In this document: positions 1 through 8,501 of the stretch, piece after piece
Numbering within the stretch: the first letter of the stretch is position 1
Layout: every line of letters begins with the position of its first letter
Source: Cyanobium sp. NS01
Lineage (GTDB): Bacteria; Cyanobacteriota; Cyanobacteriia; PCC-6307; Cyanobiaceae
Reading direction: 5' to 3'
NCBI RefSeq assembly: GCF_014280235.1
Contig: NZ_CP047940.1
Location: 2,294,001 to 2,358,000, forward strand
DNA length: 64,000 bases
Position numbers and translations under genes: made by a program
Notes under the pieces: model-generated
Told to the model about the DNA's origin: nothing
Seen by the model: the letters and a program-made list of their open reading frames with translations, nothing else
Databases searched by the model: none

Positions 1-536
1 TTGGGGCTTTCGGCATCCAGGTTGAACACCGTGGCCTGGCCCTCGAAGCGGAAGATCGAGCCGTAGACATTGGGCTTGCCCAGGAGCACGCAGGCGTCGT
101 TCACCAGGTAGCGGGTGGGGAAGTTGTCGGTGCCGTCGCAGACCAGGTCGTAGGGCTCGATGATCGCCAGGGCGTTCTCGCTGCTGAGGGCCGTCTCGTA
201 GAGATCCACCTGGCAGTGCGGGTTGATCTCGAGGATGCGGGCCCTGGCCGACTCGATCTTGGGCTTGCCCACCCAGCTGGTGCCGTGGATCACCTGGCGC
301 TGCAGGTTGGAGTGGTCCACCACATCGAAATCGACGATGCCGATCCGGCCCACCCCGGCCGCAGCCAGGTAGAGCAGCAGGGGCGAGCCCAGGCCACCGG
401 TGCCCACGCAGAGCACGGCGGAGGCCTTGAGGCGCTTCTGGCCCTCCATGCCCACCTCCGGCAGGATCAGGTGGCGCGAAAAGCGCACCACCTCATCGGG
501 GCTGAGCTGGACTCCAGTGGTGTCGGGGGGGAGCAT
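1..536 (-). CDS. moeB: E1-like adenylyltransferase, MoeB/ThiF family (C-terminus outside window)
   Basis: The minus-strand frame from the ATG at 536 reads MLPPDTTGVQLSPDEVVRFS and then the ThiF-fold signature: a nucleotide-binding GTGGLG at residues 45-50, the IVDFDVVDHSNLQRQ segment around residues 68-82, and a CDGTDNFPTRYLVND stretch. The family adenylates the C-terminal glycine of a ubiquitin-like sulfur carrier (MoaD or ThiS). Cyanobacterial MoeB proteins often add a C-terminal rhodanese domain, but that part, with the catalytic cysteine region, lies beyond the window. It is the downstream neighbour (39 bp) of a JAMM peptidase on the same strand, which suggests a shared sulfur-carrier pathway. 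The choice between MoeB and a general sulfur-transfer E1 cannot be settled from this fragment. Confidence 0.85.
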   Translation of the reverse strand, partial: MLPPDTTGVQLSPDEVVRFSRHLILPEVGMEGQKRLKASAVLCVGTGGLGSPLLLYLAAAGVGRIGIVDFDVVDHSNLQRQVIHGTSWVGKPKIESARARILEINPHCQVDLYETALSSENALAIIEPYDLVCDGTDNFPTRYLVNDACVLLGKPNVYGSIFRFEGQATVFNLDAESP

Positions 537-575
537 CGGCGGCGAGGGGCCCGGGCCACACAGCCACGGACCAGG

Positions 576-1025
576 TCAATGCTCCATTCTCCACGGCAGC
601 GGCCTGGGCAGGGTGTTCCCCTCCTCCAGCCACCAGGCCAGCGCCTCGCCCTGGCGTCCCAGAATCACCATCAGGGCTGGCGCGCAGGTGAGGGCCAGGT
701 CGGTGGGGGATGGCTCTGCGGCAGCTTCCGGGTGACTGTGGGCAGCGCCCAGCACCTGCAGGCCCCGCTGCCGCGCCCAGCGCTGGGCCACCAGTTGCTC
801 CCTCGGATCAATGGCGAAACGGCGTTGGCGCTCCCCAGGCGGCGACCACACATTCAGGCAGGGCCAGAGCCGCTGCAGCTGCCAGAGCTGGTCAAGGCCG
901 AGGCCCCGGCGTGAGCCCAGCAACAGGCAGCAGCCCTCTTCCGGCGCGGCGGAGCGCAGGATGGCGCCCAGGGCGGTGAGCAAGCCGGGATCAACGCCCA
1001 GGCCGGTTGGCGCGTTGGAGGTCAC
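576..1025 (-). CDS. JAMM/Mov34/MPN-family metallopeptidase (M67, Mec+-like)
   Basis: A 149-residue protein, starting at a GTG, with a complete JAMM zinc site: an upstream glutamate in APEEG (residues 28-31) and H96-x-H98-x7-S106-x2-D109 in HSHPEAAAEPSPTD. Bacterial relatives such as Mec+ of Mycobacterium remove cysteine from a sulfur-carrier protein, and others trim ubiquitin-like carriers. Placement directly upstream of an E1-like MoeB/ThiF gene fits that role. No carrier gene is visible inside the window. The gene is divergent from the CAAD protein gene, with about 45 bp between starts. The family is clear from the motif; the substrate is inferred. Confidence 0.85.
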   Translation of the reverse strand: MTSNAPTGLGVDPGLLTALGAILRSAAPEEGCCLLLGSRRGLGLDQLWQLQRLWPCLNVWSPPGERQRRFAIDPREQLVAQRWARQRGLQVLGAAHSHPEAAAEPSPTDLALTCAPALMVILGRQGEALAWWLEEGNTLPRPLPWRMEH

Positions 1026-1070
1026 CCCGATACCTTATGGATCACTGTGATCCGGAGCCCGGCCCAGGCC

Positions 1071-1475
1071 ATGAGCGACACCCCTACCCCCACGGTTGAA
1101 ACCGAGCCCATGGCCGATGCTGATCCCACGCCGACCCCTGAAGCCTCTGCTGGCGAAGGCATCGACACCGCCGCGTTCAAGGAGCGCTACAAGGAGGTTC
1201 TCGGCAGCATCAACCAGACCCTGGGCCAGATCGACTGGAGCCAGATGGGCCGGATCGGCAAGGCCGGCGGCATTCTGCTCGTGGTGATCATCGCCCAGAT
1301 CCTGATCAAGGGCGTGCTCGACACCGTCAACCTGCTGCCCCTCGTGCCCGGCCTGCTGGAGCTGCTCGGCCTGGTGGTGGTGGGTCATTGGGGCTGGAAG
1401 AACCTCACCACCAGCGAAAAGCGCAGCGCCGTGGTCAACAAGCTGCAGACACTCCGCAACGAGTATCTGACCTGA
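1071..1475 (+). CDS. CAAD-domain (CURT1-like) thylakoid membrane protein
   Basis: A 134-residue protein from the ATG at 1071 (MSDTPTP); an in-frame GTG at 1047 is a less likely start. The N-terminal 40 residues are acidic and Pro/Thr-rich. An amphipathic segment (KERYKEVLGSINQTLGQIDW) follows, then two close hydrophobic spans (GGILLVVIIAQILIKGVL and LLPLVPGLLELLGLVVVGHW) and a basic C-terminal helix. This is the architecture of the cyanobacterial CAAD domain, found free or attached to aminoacyl-tRNA synthetases and related to plant CURT1 proteins that curve thylakoid membranes. Free-standing here. The exact role in this organism is inferred from the family. Confidence 0.85.
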   Translation: MSDTPTPTVETEPMADADPTPTPEASAGEGIDTAAFKERYKEVLGSINQTLGQIDWSQMGRIGKAGGILLVVIIAQILIKGVLDTVNLLPLVPGLLELLGLVVVGHWGWKNLTTSEKRSAVVNKLQTLRNEYLT

Positions 1476-1500
1476 CGGACTCCTGGCCAGCCCTCTGCCC

Positions 1501-2397
1501 TCAGGGGGTGTCCAGCAGGCTGAGCATCGACGCTTCGGCCTGGCTGCGGTAGCCACCGCCGAACAGGTTGGCGTGGTTGAGCAGGTGATAGAGGTTGTAG
1601 AGCTCCACACGGCCAGGCGCCCCGCTGGGCAGGGGCCAGGTGGCTTGATAGGCCGCAAAAAAGCTGGCGGGGAAGCCTCCGAACAACTGCGCCATGGCCA
1701 GATCCACTTCCCGGTCGCCCCAGTAGGCCGCAGGGTCGAACAGGGCCGCACCGCCGCCGCGGAGCAGCCCGGCATTGCCGCTCCAGAGGTCGCCGTGCAC
1801 GAGTACCGCTTCCGGCCCATGGGAGGCAAGCCGCTCCTGAGCCCGCTCCAGAACGGCGTCCGCGCTGGCAAAGGCCTCACCCCGCGCCGCCGCCATGGCC
1901 AGCTGGGGCTTCAGCCGACGCTGCACAAAGAAGCTGGCCCAACGGGGGAGCCAGCCATTGGCCTGGGGAGCTGAGCCAATGAAGTTGTCGGTCTCGAAGC
2001 CATAGCCCCTGCCGCCCTGCCCTCCCCTGCTGGCCCGATGCAGCTGCGCGAGGCCCTGACCCAGCTGCGACCAGCCCCCCGTGCCCCCGGGGGCCAGGTC
2101 CAGCCAGGGCAGCACCAGCACGGCCTGGTCGCCCACCAGCTCCAGGGCCAGGGGCTGGGGCACCCGCAGGCCGTCCGGCGGCCAGGCCCCCAGGGCGGCC
2201 AGCCCCGCGGCTTCGGCTTCCAGCAGCGCCATGGCGCCGCTGCCGCCGGTCTTGGCGAAGACGCTGGTGCCCTCCGCATCCACCAGCCGCCAGGCCCGAT
2301 GGATGCAGCCGCCCCCTACAGGGTTCTGGGCGATGGGGCGCAGGCCCAGCCGGGCTTCGCACCAGGCCGCCAGGGGCTCGGAGGGGACACTCACCAC
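1501..2397 (-). CDS. Fructosamine/ketosamine-3-kinase family protein
   Basis: 298 residues, GTG start. It has the aminoglycoside-phosphotransferase-like kinase fold of the FN3K family: an ATP-site lysine in VFAKTGG (K49), the catalytic loop HGDLWSGN at 201-208 and the metal-binding DPAAYWGDREVDLAM at 221-235. The length is typical. FN3K enzymes phosphorylate sugar adducts on protein amines so that they fall off, which is protein deglycation; bacterial substrates are poorly known. It is transcribed away from the crtD-like gene, with only 32 bp between the two start codons, so their promoters must overlap each other or the coding sequence. Confidence 0.9.
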   Translation of the reverse strand: MVSVPSEPLAAWCEARLGLRPIAQNPVGGGCIHRAWRLVDAEGTSVFAKTGGSGAMALLEAEAAGLAALGAWPPDGLRVPQPLALELVGDQAVLVLPWLDLAPGGTGGWSQLGQGLAQLHRASRGGQGGRGYGFETDNFIGSAPQANGWLPRWASFFVQRRLKPQLAMAAARGEAFASADAVLERAQERLASHGPEAVLVHGDLWSGNAGLLRGGGAALFDPAAYWGDREVDLAMAQLFGGFPASFFAAYQATWPLPSGAPGRVELYNLYHLLNHANLFGGGYRSQAEASMLSLLDTP

Positions 2398-2429
2398 GAC
2401 GCCGCAGACCTGCCTGCCAGCATGCCGCC

Positions 2430-3995
2430 ATGGCAGAGGTGCTCGACGTGGCGGTGGTGGGGGCCGGCATCGCCGGACTCACGGCCGCGGCGCTGCTGGC
2501 CGATGCGGGCCTGACGGTGGAGCTGCTCGAGGCCCACGACCAGTGCGGTGGCTGCGCCGGCACCTTCAAGCGCGGGCCGTACGTGTTTGACGTGGGGGCC
2601 ACCCAGGTGGCGGGCCTGGAGCCCGGCGGCAGCCATGCCCGCCTCTGCCAGCACCTGGGCATCGACCTGCCGGCCGCCAGGCCCCTCGATCCAGCCTGTG
2701 TGGTGCACCTGGGTGACGGCAGCGCCCCGGTGCGGCTGTGGCGCGACCCCGAGCGCTGGCGGCAGGAGCGGCTGAGCCAGTTTGCGGGCAGTGAACCCTT
2801 CTGGCGCCTCTGCGCGGCCCTGCACCGCGCCAACTGGGGCTTTGCGGCCCGGGACCCCGTGCTGCCGCCCCGCAATGGCTGGGATCTGGGCCAGCTGCTG
2901 GGCGCCCTGCGGCCCGCCAACCTGGCCAGCGGTCTGTTCGCCGCGGCCACTGTGGCCGATCTGCTGGCCCTGTGCGGCTGCGGGAACGACCAGCGGCTGC
3001 GCCGCTTTCTGGATCTGCAGCTGCGGCTCTACTCCCAGGAGCCCGCCGATCGCACCGCCGCCCTCTACGGGGCCACGGTGCTGGCCATGGCCCAGGAGCC
3101 CCTGGGGCTCTGGCATCTGGAGGGCTCGATGCAGAGCCTCAGCACGGCCCTGGAGCAGGCCCTGGGCCAAGCGGGTGGGCGCCTGCGCCTGGGGCACCGG
3201 GTGGAGCGGCTGCGGCGGCAGGATGGCTGCTGGCAGCTCCAGGGACAGCGCTGCGGGCAGCAGCGCGAAGGGCAGAGCTTTGAACGCAGGGCCCGCGATC
3301 TGGTGCTGGCGATCCCGCCCCAGGGCCTGCCCCAGCTCCTGGACACCCCCAGCCTGGGGGCGTCCTACCAACGCCGCCTCGACCAGCTGGCTGATCCCTC
3401 TGGGGCCCTGGTGCTCTACGGGGCGGTGGATCGCCAGGCCCTGCCCGCCGACTGTCCCTGCCACCTGCAGTTGGCGTGGGACGACCCCGGCGCTCTGTTC
3501 GTGTCGGTGAGTCAGCCCGGCGACGGCCGAGCCCCAGAGGGGCAGGCCACCGTGATCGCCAGCGTGTTCACCCCCGCCCGCCCCTGGTTCAGCCTTGAGC
3601 GGCAGGCCTACGGGGCGGCCAAGACCCGGGCCATGGCCGCCATCCAGCGGGGGTTGGAGCAGCTGCTCGGCCTGGACCCCTCCGCCTGGCGGCATCGCGA
3701 GCTCGCCACACCGCGGGGGTTTGCCCGCTGGACCGGCCGTCCCTTCGGCTTCGTGGGCGGACTGGGTCAGCGGCCGGGGACTTTCGGACCGTTCGGGCTG
3801 GCCAGCCGCACGCCGATCGAGGGCCTCTGGCTGTGTGGGGATGCGATCTACCCCGGCGAGGGCACCGCGGGCGTGAGCCTCTCGGCACTGATGGCCAGCC
3901 GCCAGCTGCTGGCGGCGCGGGGCCACCGGCTGGAGCTGCGGAGCGCAGCAGCTGAACTCACAGAAACTCCGGGCGCAGCCGCTGACAGGCACTGA
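2430..3995 (+). CDS. crtD: FAD-dependent carotenoid desaturase/isomerase family, probably C-3',4' desaturase CrtD
   Basis: 521 residues starting MAEVLDVAVVGAGIAGL, a Rossmann FAD-binding GxGxxG at residues 11-16, followed by the ELLEAHDQCGGCAGTF segment typical of the phytoene-desaturase/CrtISO superfamily. The C-terminal flavin-contact segment is GLWLCGDAIYPGEGTAGVSLSAL. Length and the glycine-cysteine-rich second motif fit the cyanobacterial CrtD/CrtH branch. CrtD introduces the 3',4' double bond in myxoxanthophyll-type carotenoids. The 3' end overlaps the convergent tyrA gene by 38 bp. Superfamily membership is secure; CrtD rather than another carotenoid oxidoreductase is a best guess. Confidence 0.75.
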   Translation: MAEVLDVAVVGAGIAGLTAAALLADAGLTVELLEAHDQCGGCAGTFKRGPYVFDVGATQVAGLEPGGSHARLCQHLGIDLPAARPLDPACVVHLGDGSAPVRLWRDPERWRQERLSQFAGSEPFWRLCAALHRANWGFAARDPVLPPRNGWDLGQLLGALRPANLASGLFAAATVADLLALCGCGNDQRLRRFLDLQLRLYSQEPADRTAALYGATVLAMAQEPLGLWHLEGSMQSLSTALEQALGQAGGRLRLGHRVERLRRQDGCWQLQGQRCGQQREGQSFERRARDLVLAIPPQGLPQLLDTPSLGASYQRRLDQLADPSGALVLYGAVDRQALPADCPCHLQLAWDDPGALFVSVSQPGDGRAPEGQATVIASVFTPARPWFSLERQAYGAAKTRAMAAIQRGLEQLLGLDPSAWRHRELATPRGFARWTGRPFGFVGGLGQRPGTFGPFGLASRTPIEGLWLCGDAIYPGEGTAGVSLSALMASRQLLAARGHRLELRSAAAELTETPGAAADRH

Positions 3996-4857
3996 GGTCG
4001 GCCTCGAGGGCGTCCCACTCGGACGAGGCCAGGCGGTGCTCCAGGGCCTCCAGGCTGAGCCGGTAAGCCGCCAGGGCCTCCTGGAGAGCCATCTGGTTGC
4101 CGCGGGCCATCAGGGTGCCCAACTGTGGATTGCCCCCTCCCACCCGGCTCGTGTCGGCGAAGCCGCTGGAGGCCAGGGCACGCACCAGATCCGGCAGCTC
4201 TCCCCCCTGGGCAGCGGCGGCGGCGTCGACGCTCTGCAGCAGGGCCGCACTCACCAGCACCGGCAGATGGGAGATGAGGGCGGCGGCGCGGTCGTGGGCC
4301 TCGGCCGGGCAGCTGATCGGCCGGGCTCCCACCAGCTCGGCCAGGGTCCACACCAGGGCCAACGCCTCCGGGTCGGTCGCCGCCCCTGGCGTCAGCACCC
4401 AGGGCCGACCGCGAAACAGCCCCGGTACGCCGGCCTCCACGCCGGCGGCCTCCGTGCCGGCCATGGGGTGGCTGGCCACGAAGCGCGGATGCAGCGCCGA
4501 CCAGCGCTCCAGCACCGGAGCCTTGACCGAGCCCACATCGGTGACCACCGCCGCTGCTGGCAGGGCCTGCACCAGCTGGGGCGGAGGATCCAGCAGGCCA
4601 TCGAGGGGCAAGGCCAGCACCACCAGGGAACAGTCCTGCAGCAGCGCCGGGTCATCGCTCACCGCTGTGGCCAGCTGCCGCTGCCGGGCACGCTCCGCCG
4701 TGGCTGGGCGCCGCACCAGGGCCCGTACCTCCACCCCCAGGGCCTGCAGATCCAGGCCGATGGAGCCGCCGATCAGGCCGAGCCCCACGATGCCGACAGG
4801 ACCCCGCAGGCTGCGTGGGGGCTCCCTCGGGGGCGTAGATGGCGGTGCTGTTGTCAT
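3958..4857 (-). CDS. tyrA: Prephenate/arogenate dehydrogenase
   Basis: 299 residues, ATG start. The dinucleotide-binding motif GLGLIGGS sits at residues 25-32, followed by ALVRRP where the cofactor ribose phosphate binds; an arginine here suits the NADP-dependent cyanobacterial arogenate dehydrogenases. The family signature SHPMAGTE and the DRAAALISHLP helix of the catalytic domain are present. The enzyme makes tyrosine, the precursor of tocopherol and plastoquinone head groups, from arogenate or prephenate. Its last 38 bp overlap the convergent crtD-like gene. pheA and a phytyl-quinone methyltransferase, in the same wider pathway, lie at the other end of the window. Confidence 0.95.
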   Translation of the reverse strand: MTTAPPSTPPREPPRSLRGPVGIVGLGLIGGSIGLDLQALGVEVRALVRRPATAERARQRQLATAVSDDPALLQDCSLVVLALPLDGLLDPPPQLVQALPAAAVVTDVGSVKAPVLERWSALHPRFVASHPMAGTEAAGVEAGVPGLFRGRPWVLTPGAATDPEALALVWTLAELVGARPISCPAEAHDRAAALISHLPVLVSAALLQSVDAAAAAQGGELPDLVRALASSGFADTSRVGGGNPQLGTLMARGNQMALQEALAAYRLSLEALEHRLASSEWDALEADLSACQRLRPEFL

Positions 4858-4884
4858 GGTTGCAGTGCCCTGCGCCCAGCTTCC

Positions 4885-4890
4885 TACGAT
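4885..4890 (+). promoter_or_regulatory. Possible -10 element for the DinG-like gene
   Basis: TACGAT, 23 bp upstream of the ATG at 4913, in the 55-bp divergent spacer with tyrA. It fits the TANNNT boxes in front of several genes here. No convincing -35 is seen. Confidence 0.25.
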
Positions 4891-4912
4891 TCAGGCCCCC
4901 GGCTGACGGCGG

Positions 4913-6421
4913 ATGCTTGAGGCCCAGGCCCACCACGAGCTGAAGGCGCTGCTGCGGCGGGAGGGGCGTGGCGCTCACGATGGCTGGCCGCACCAGCTCA
5001 GCCTCTGCCGGCTGGTGGCCCGCAGCCTGCGGCGGGGCGACCGCACCCTGGTGCGCCTGACTCCGGGCAGCGACCCCGGTTGGTTGCTGGGGCTGCTGGT
5101 GCCCCTGGCCCTGGGCGAGACCCCGGTGGTGCTGGTGCTGAGCCAGGGCCTGAAGCAGCGTCTGCTGCAGGTGGAGCTGGCCCGCCTCGGCAGGGCCGGC
5201 CTCAGCCTGCCCTGCTACGAGGGCGAGGATCCCGGCAACGCCAAGGTGTGGCTGCTGAGTGTGCCTGAGCTGGTGAGCGCCTGGCGAGGCGACAGGCTGA
5301 AGGGGCGTCAGCTGGTGATCCCGGAGGCCGAGCAGCTCGACGCCCGGCTGAGGGCCAGCCTGGCGCTGCGTCTTGACGCCGCGGACTGGGAACGACTGGC
5401 CCGGGCCCATCCCGCCCTGCGGACCGGCCTCGGTGAGCTGTACAGCCGCCTGAGCAGGCAGGTGATGGCCCATCCGGGTGGATCGAGGCGACCGCTGCTG
5501 CTGTCCCCGGAAGACGAAGCCCCCCTGCGCCAGCTGCTGGGGCTGCTCCATCCCCTGCCGGAGCCCTGGGCGACCTGGCGCTCCAGTGGCGGCGACGCCT
5601 GGGTGAGCTGGACGGAGCGGGAGCCCACCAGAGCGCAGCAGGCCCCCTCAGTCGAGGGGCTGCCGCCGGCCGAGCGGCTGCTGCAGTGGAGCCTGCACCG
5701 GCAACCGCTTGAGCCCCTGCGGGTGCTCGAGGGCCTGATGGACGGCCAGGGGGCCGTGGTGGTGGCCGAGCTCGCCAGCACGATGGGGCAACTGGGGCTC
5801 CCGGGTGGCCCGGCCCTCGGCCTCGAGCCCGACGTCGTGGTGGATCTGGGAGCGGAGCCCCTGGCCGATCCGCTGCCTCTGTATGCGCCGCTGCGCCAGC
5901 CCCTGCCCAACAGTCCCCGCTACGGCGAACACCTGCTGGAGCAGTGTCGCCGCCTGGTGCTTGGCCAGGGGGGCCTCACCCTGGTGCTGCTCGATGACGA
6001 GGGGCTGCGCCTCTCCCTGGCCAGTGGCCTGGCGGCCGAATTCGGCAGCCGGGTGGTGCACGAGCACACGGCGCCCGAGAGCCACGGTGTGGTGTGTGCC
6101 CGCTGGAGCTGGTGGCTGACGCACCAGGGCCGGATGCCCGATCCGTCCCAGATCGTGGTGGCCCTGCTACCGATCGCCAGCCTCGACGATCCCCTCACCG
6201 CCGCCCAGGTGCTGGCCCTGCGCCGGGAGGGACGCGACTGGTTCCGCGAACGCCTGCTGCCCGATGGCCTCACCCGCCTGCAGCTGGGCGTGGTGGGGTT
6301 GCGTCGCCAGGGGGGCCGGCTGGCCGTGCTGGACGGCCGCCTCAGGGGGCGAAGCTGGGGGCGTCAGGTGCTGCGTGCCCTGGAGCCCTGGGTGAACCTG
6401 AGCCGCCTCCTGCCCCACTAG
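4913..6421 (+). CDS. DinG/Rad3-type helicase-like protein with degenerate ATPase motifs
   Basis: A 502-residue soluble protein. Segments line up with a DinG/Rad3 helicase: LTPGSDPGWLLGLLVPLAL (about residues 49-67) sits where Walker A (AGTGSGKT followed by a Leu/Pro helix) is expected, VVLVLSQGLKQRLLQ resembles motif Ia, and QLVIPEAEQLDAR sits where the DEAH box belongs. The lysine-threonine of Walker A and the D-E-x-H residues are missing, so ATP hydrolysis is doubtful. The reading frame is intact and keeps the genomic GC3 bias, so the protein is maintained. Marine picocyanobacteria carry a comparable 'putative helicase' near tyrA (recalled, not searched). The helicase origin is inferred from motif positions. 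Confidence 0.5.
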   Translation: MLEAQAHHELKALLRREGRGAHDGWPHQLSLCRLVARSLRRGDRTLVRLTPGSDPGWLLGLLVPLALGETPVVLVLSQGLKQRLLQVELARLGRAGLSLPCYEGEDPGNAKVWLLSVPELVSAWRGDRLKGRQLVIPEAEQLDARLRASLALRLDAADWERLARAHPALRTGLGELYSRLSRQVMAHPGGSRRPLLLSPEDEAPLRQLLGLLHPLPEPWATWRSSGGDAWVSWTEREPTRAQQAPSVEGLPPAERLLQWSLHRQPLEPLRVLEGLMDGQGAVVVAELASTMGQLGLPGGPALGLEPDVVVDLGAEPLADPLPLYAPLRQPLPNSPRYGEHLLEQCRRLVLGQGGLTLVLLDDEGLRLSLASGLAAEFGSRVVHEHTAPESHGVVCARWSWWLTHQGRMPDPSQIVVALLPIASLDDPLTAAQVLALRREGRDWFRERLLPDGLTRLQLGVVGLRRQGGRLAVLDGRLRGRSWGRQVLRALEPWVNLSRLLPH

Positions 6422-6469
6422 TTCTGGCCGTAGCCTGATCGGGCGCGTCAACCACCAGGAGCTGCACCC

Positions 6470-6712
6470 ATGGGCGAGGCCCGCCGCCGCGAGAGTCAGG
6501 GACTGCCCCCGAGGGCCCCGAAGCGCACGGCCGCGCCCGATACGTCGCCCCGCCTGGCCCCCTGGCTGCCCCTCACCCGCAACCAGGCCAATCGCTTTGT
6601 CTCCCTCACCACCCGGGGGGCCTGGGTGGGGATCGGCGCCCTGGTGCTGTTCTGGCTCACGGTGCGCTTCATCGGCCCTGGCCTGGGTTGGTGGGCCCTG
6701 GCCGACGGCTGA
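6470..6712 (+). CDS. DUF2839 family small membrane protein
   Basis: 80 residues. The N-terminus MGEARRRESQGLPPR is the conserved DUF2839 opening. A PRLAPWLPLTRNQANRF linker follows, then one hydrophobic stretch (GAWVGIGALVLFWLTVRFIG) ending GWWALADG. The family is nearly restricted to cyanobacteria and plastid-bearing lineages and has no established function. A single membrane span with the N-terminus cytosolic is likely from the basic residues before it. TAGCCT at 6431-6436 could be its -10. Confidence 0.9.
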   Translation: MGEARRRESQGLPPRAPKRTAAPDTSPRLAPWLPLTRNQANRFVSLTTRGAWVGIGALVLFWLTVRFIGPGLGWWALADG

Positions 6713-6807
6713 GACGGCGTGTGCCGGGATGCTCGTCAGGAGGTGAGCATTCATACCCACGCGAATTGGAAGAAAAGCTTAGGGTTGGCCCACACTGTGA
6801 TGGCGCC

Positions 6808-7176
6808 ATGTTTCCCCGGCTCGCGGAGCAGTACCGCTCCGTTGTTCAAGATCTGGTGATGAGCCTGCAGGCCCTGGCCTCAAGCCTGCAGAGCCGCGGC
6901 ATGGCCGCTACCTGCTACAGCTGCGGAGACGGCCGCGATGGCCATGGCGCCTCTTTCGTCGCCAACCTCGGCACCAATCACATGGTGCGATTCCTGGTGT
7001 CCGATTTCGGCATCAGCTGGATTGAATCCCGCAACGGCCACGAGCTGGTCAAGCTGGAAGGCGCCGAGGCCATCCAGGAACTGCAGCGGGTCGCCCAGAT
7101 GCTGCAGAACGGCCCCGCCACCGAAGCCGCCCTGCTGGCCGGCGCTCAGCAGGCCGAGCCGCCGGCCCTGATCTGA
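6808..7176 (+). CDS. DUF1815 family protein
   Basis: 122 residues from the ATG at 6808 (MFPRLAEQYRSVVQDLVMSL). A longer in-frame extension to 6688 would run into the DUF2839 gene and is not favoured. It has the DUF1815 features: a leading amphipathic helix, CYSCGDG, and the core SFVANLGTNHMVRFLVSDFGISWIE. The C-terminal 20 residues are Ala/Pro-rich. DUF1815 is a cyanobacterial family without assigned function. The two cysteines three apart (CYSC) could bind metal, but only two are present. It converges on recA with a 37-bp spacer of short tandem repeats. Confidence 0.85.
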   Translation: MFPRLAEQYRSVVQDLVMSLQALASSLQSRGMAATCYSCGDGRDGHGASFVANLGTNHMVRFLVSDFGISWIESRNGHELVKLEGAEAIQELQRVAQMLQNGPATEAALLAGAQQAEPPALI

Positions 7177-7188
7177 AGCGTCCCCTGC

Positions 7189-7224
7189 GTCATCTGGTCC
7201 GTCATCCGGCCGGTCATCCGGCCA
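7189..7224. repeat. Three tandem 12-bp units at the recA stop codon
   Basis: gtcatctggtcc, gtcatccggccg and gtcatccggcca follow one another without gaps. The third unit contains the recA stop codon (minus strand) and its last codons. The copies differ at a few bases. Confidence 0.8.
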
Positions 7225-8407
7225 CCGGCAGCTTCCCTGCTGCTGGGGTTCCAGAGCCGTCCTCAGCACCCACGGGCTGAGCCACAACAGCTGCTTTGGC
7301 GGCGGCAGCCAGGGGCTTGAGCGAGTTGGCCGTCACCTCCGAGCCTTCCTTGAGCTTCTGACGGGTGCGTTGTTCGATCTCCACGGCCTGGTCGGGGTTC
7401 TGCTCCAGCCAGGTGATCGTGTTGTCGCGCCCCTGGCCGATGTTGTCGCCCTCGTAGCTGTACCAGGCGCCCTTGCGGATCACCACGGCGGTTTCCTCGG
7501 CCAGGTCCAGCAGGCAACCGAGGGTGCTGATGCCGCGGCCGAAGAGGATGTCGAACTCGGCGATCCGGAACGGCGGGGCCACCTTGTTTTTGGCCACCTT
7601 CACCTTGGCCCGGATGCCGTACTCCTCGGTGCCGCGCTTGAGGGTCTGGATGCGGCGGATGTCGAGACGCACCGAGGCATAGAACTTGAGCGCATTGCCA
7701 CCGGTGGTGGTTTCCGGGCTGCCATAGGTGACGCCGATCTTCTGGCGCAGCTGGTTCAGGAAGATCACCGTGCAGCCGGACTTGCCGATGTTGCCGGTGA
7801 TCTTGCGCATCGCCTGGCTCATCAGCCTGGCCTGGCTGCCCACGGCCAGATCACCCATCTCACCCTCAATCTCAGCCCTGGGGGTGAGGGCCGCCACGGA
7901 ATCGACCACCACGATGTCCACGGCGGCGGAGCGCACCAGCTGGTCGACGATCTCCAGGGCCATCTCGCCGGTGTCCGGCTGCGACACCAGCAGATTCTCG
8001 ATATCGACGCCAAGCGAAGCCGCGTAGACCGGATCGAGGGCGTGTTCCGCATCCACGAAGGCAGCCACCCCTCCGCGCTTCTGAACCTCGGCAATGGCAT
8101 GGAGGGTCAGGGTGGTCTTGCCGGAGCTCTCGGGCCCATACACCTCCACCACCCGGCCCTTGGGGTAGCCGCCGCCGAGGGCCAGGTCCAGGGTCAAGGC
8201 CCCGGTGGAGATGGTCTCCACCCGCATGCGGGAGGCGTCCCCCAGCCGCATGATCGAGCCCTTGCCGAAATTGCGCTCGATCTGGTTGAGCACCAGGCCG
8301 AGGGCCTTGTCTCGCTCCGCGGCGGCCCGGGCATCGGCAGGGGACGCCGCACCACCGGAGGAGGCAGCGGCAGAGACGTAGGAAGCGGCCTTGGAATCAG
8401 CAGGCAT
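7214..8407 (-). CDS. recA: Recombinase RecA
   Basis: 397 residues, ATG start. RecA has Walker [10 protein letters not shown] at 91-99, the MAW-type segment around [21 protein letters not shown], Walker [14 protein letters not shown]1 (IEGEMGD) and L2 ([20 protein letters not shown]). It forms ATP-dependent filaments on single-stranded DNA for recombination and for triggering LexA self-cleavage. The protein is longer than the usual 350 residues: about 30 extra Ala/Ser-rich residues at the N-terminus and an Ala-rich C-terminal tail. A perfect 14-bp palindrome of LexA type lies 95 bp upstream. The last codons lie inside a 12-bp tandem repeat. Confidence 0.98.
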   Translation of the reverse strand: MPADSKAASYVSAAASSGGAASPADARAAAERDKALGLVLNQIERNFGKGSIMRLGDASRMRVETISTGALTLDLALGGGYPKGRVVEVYGPESSGKTTLTLHAIAEVQKRGGVAAFVDAEHALDPVYAASLGVDIENLLVSQPDTGEMALEIVDQLVRSAAVDIVVVDSVAALTPRAEIEGEMGDLAVGSQARLMSQAMRKITGNIGKSGCTVIFLNQLRQKIGVTYGSPETTTGGNALKFYASVRLDIRRIQTLKRGTEEYGIRAKVKVAKNKVAPPFRIAEFDILFGRGISTLGCLLDLAEETAVVIRKGAWYSYEGDNIGQGRDNTITWLEQNPDQAVEIEQRTRQKLKEGSEVTANSLKPLAAAAKAAVVAQPVGAEDGSGTPAAGKLPVAG

Positions 8408-8501
8408 GGAATCGGATCAACGATGGAACGGGCCGCGGAGCCATCCTGCGACCACTGGATTGTCAGTACCACCCGCAAAGGCCGGCGTCTCAATCGCGCC
8501 T

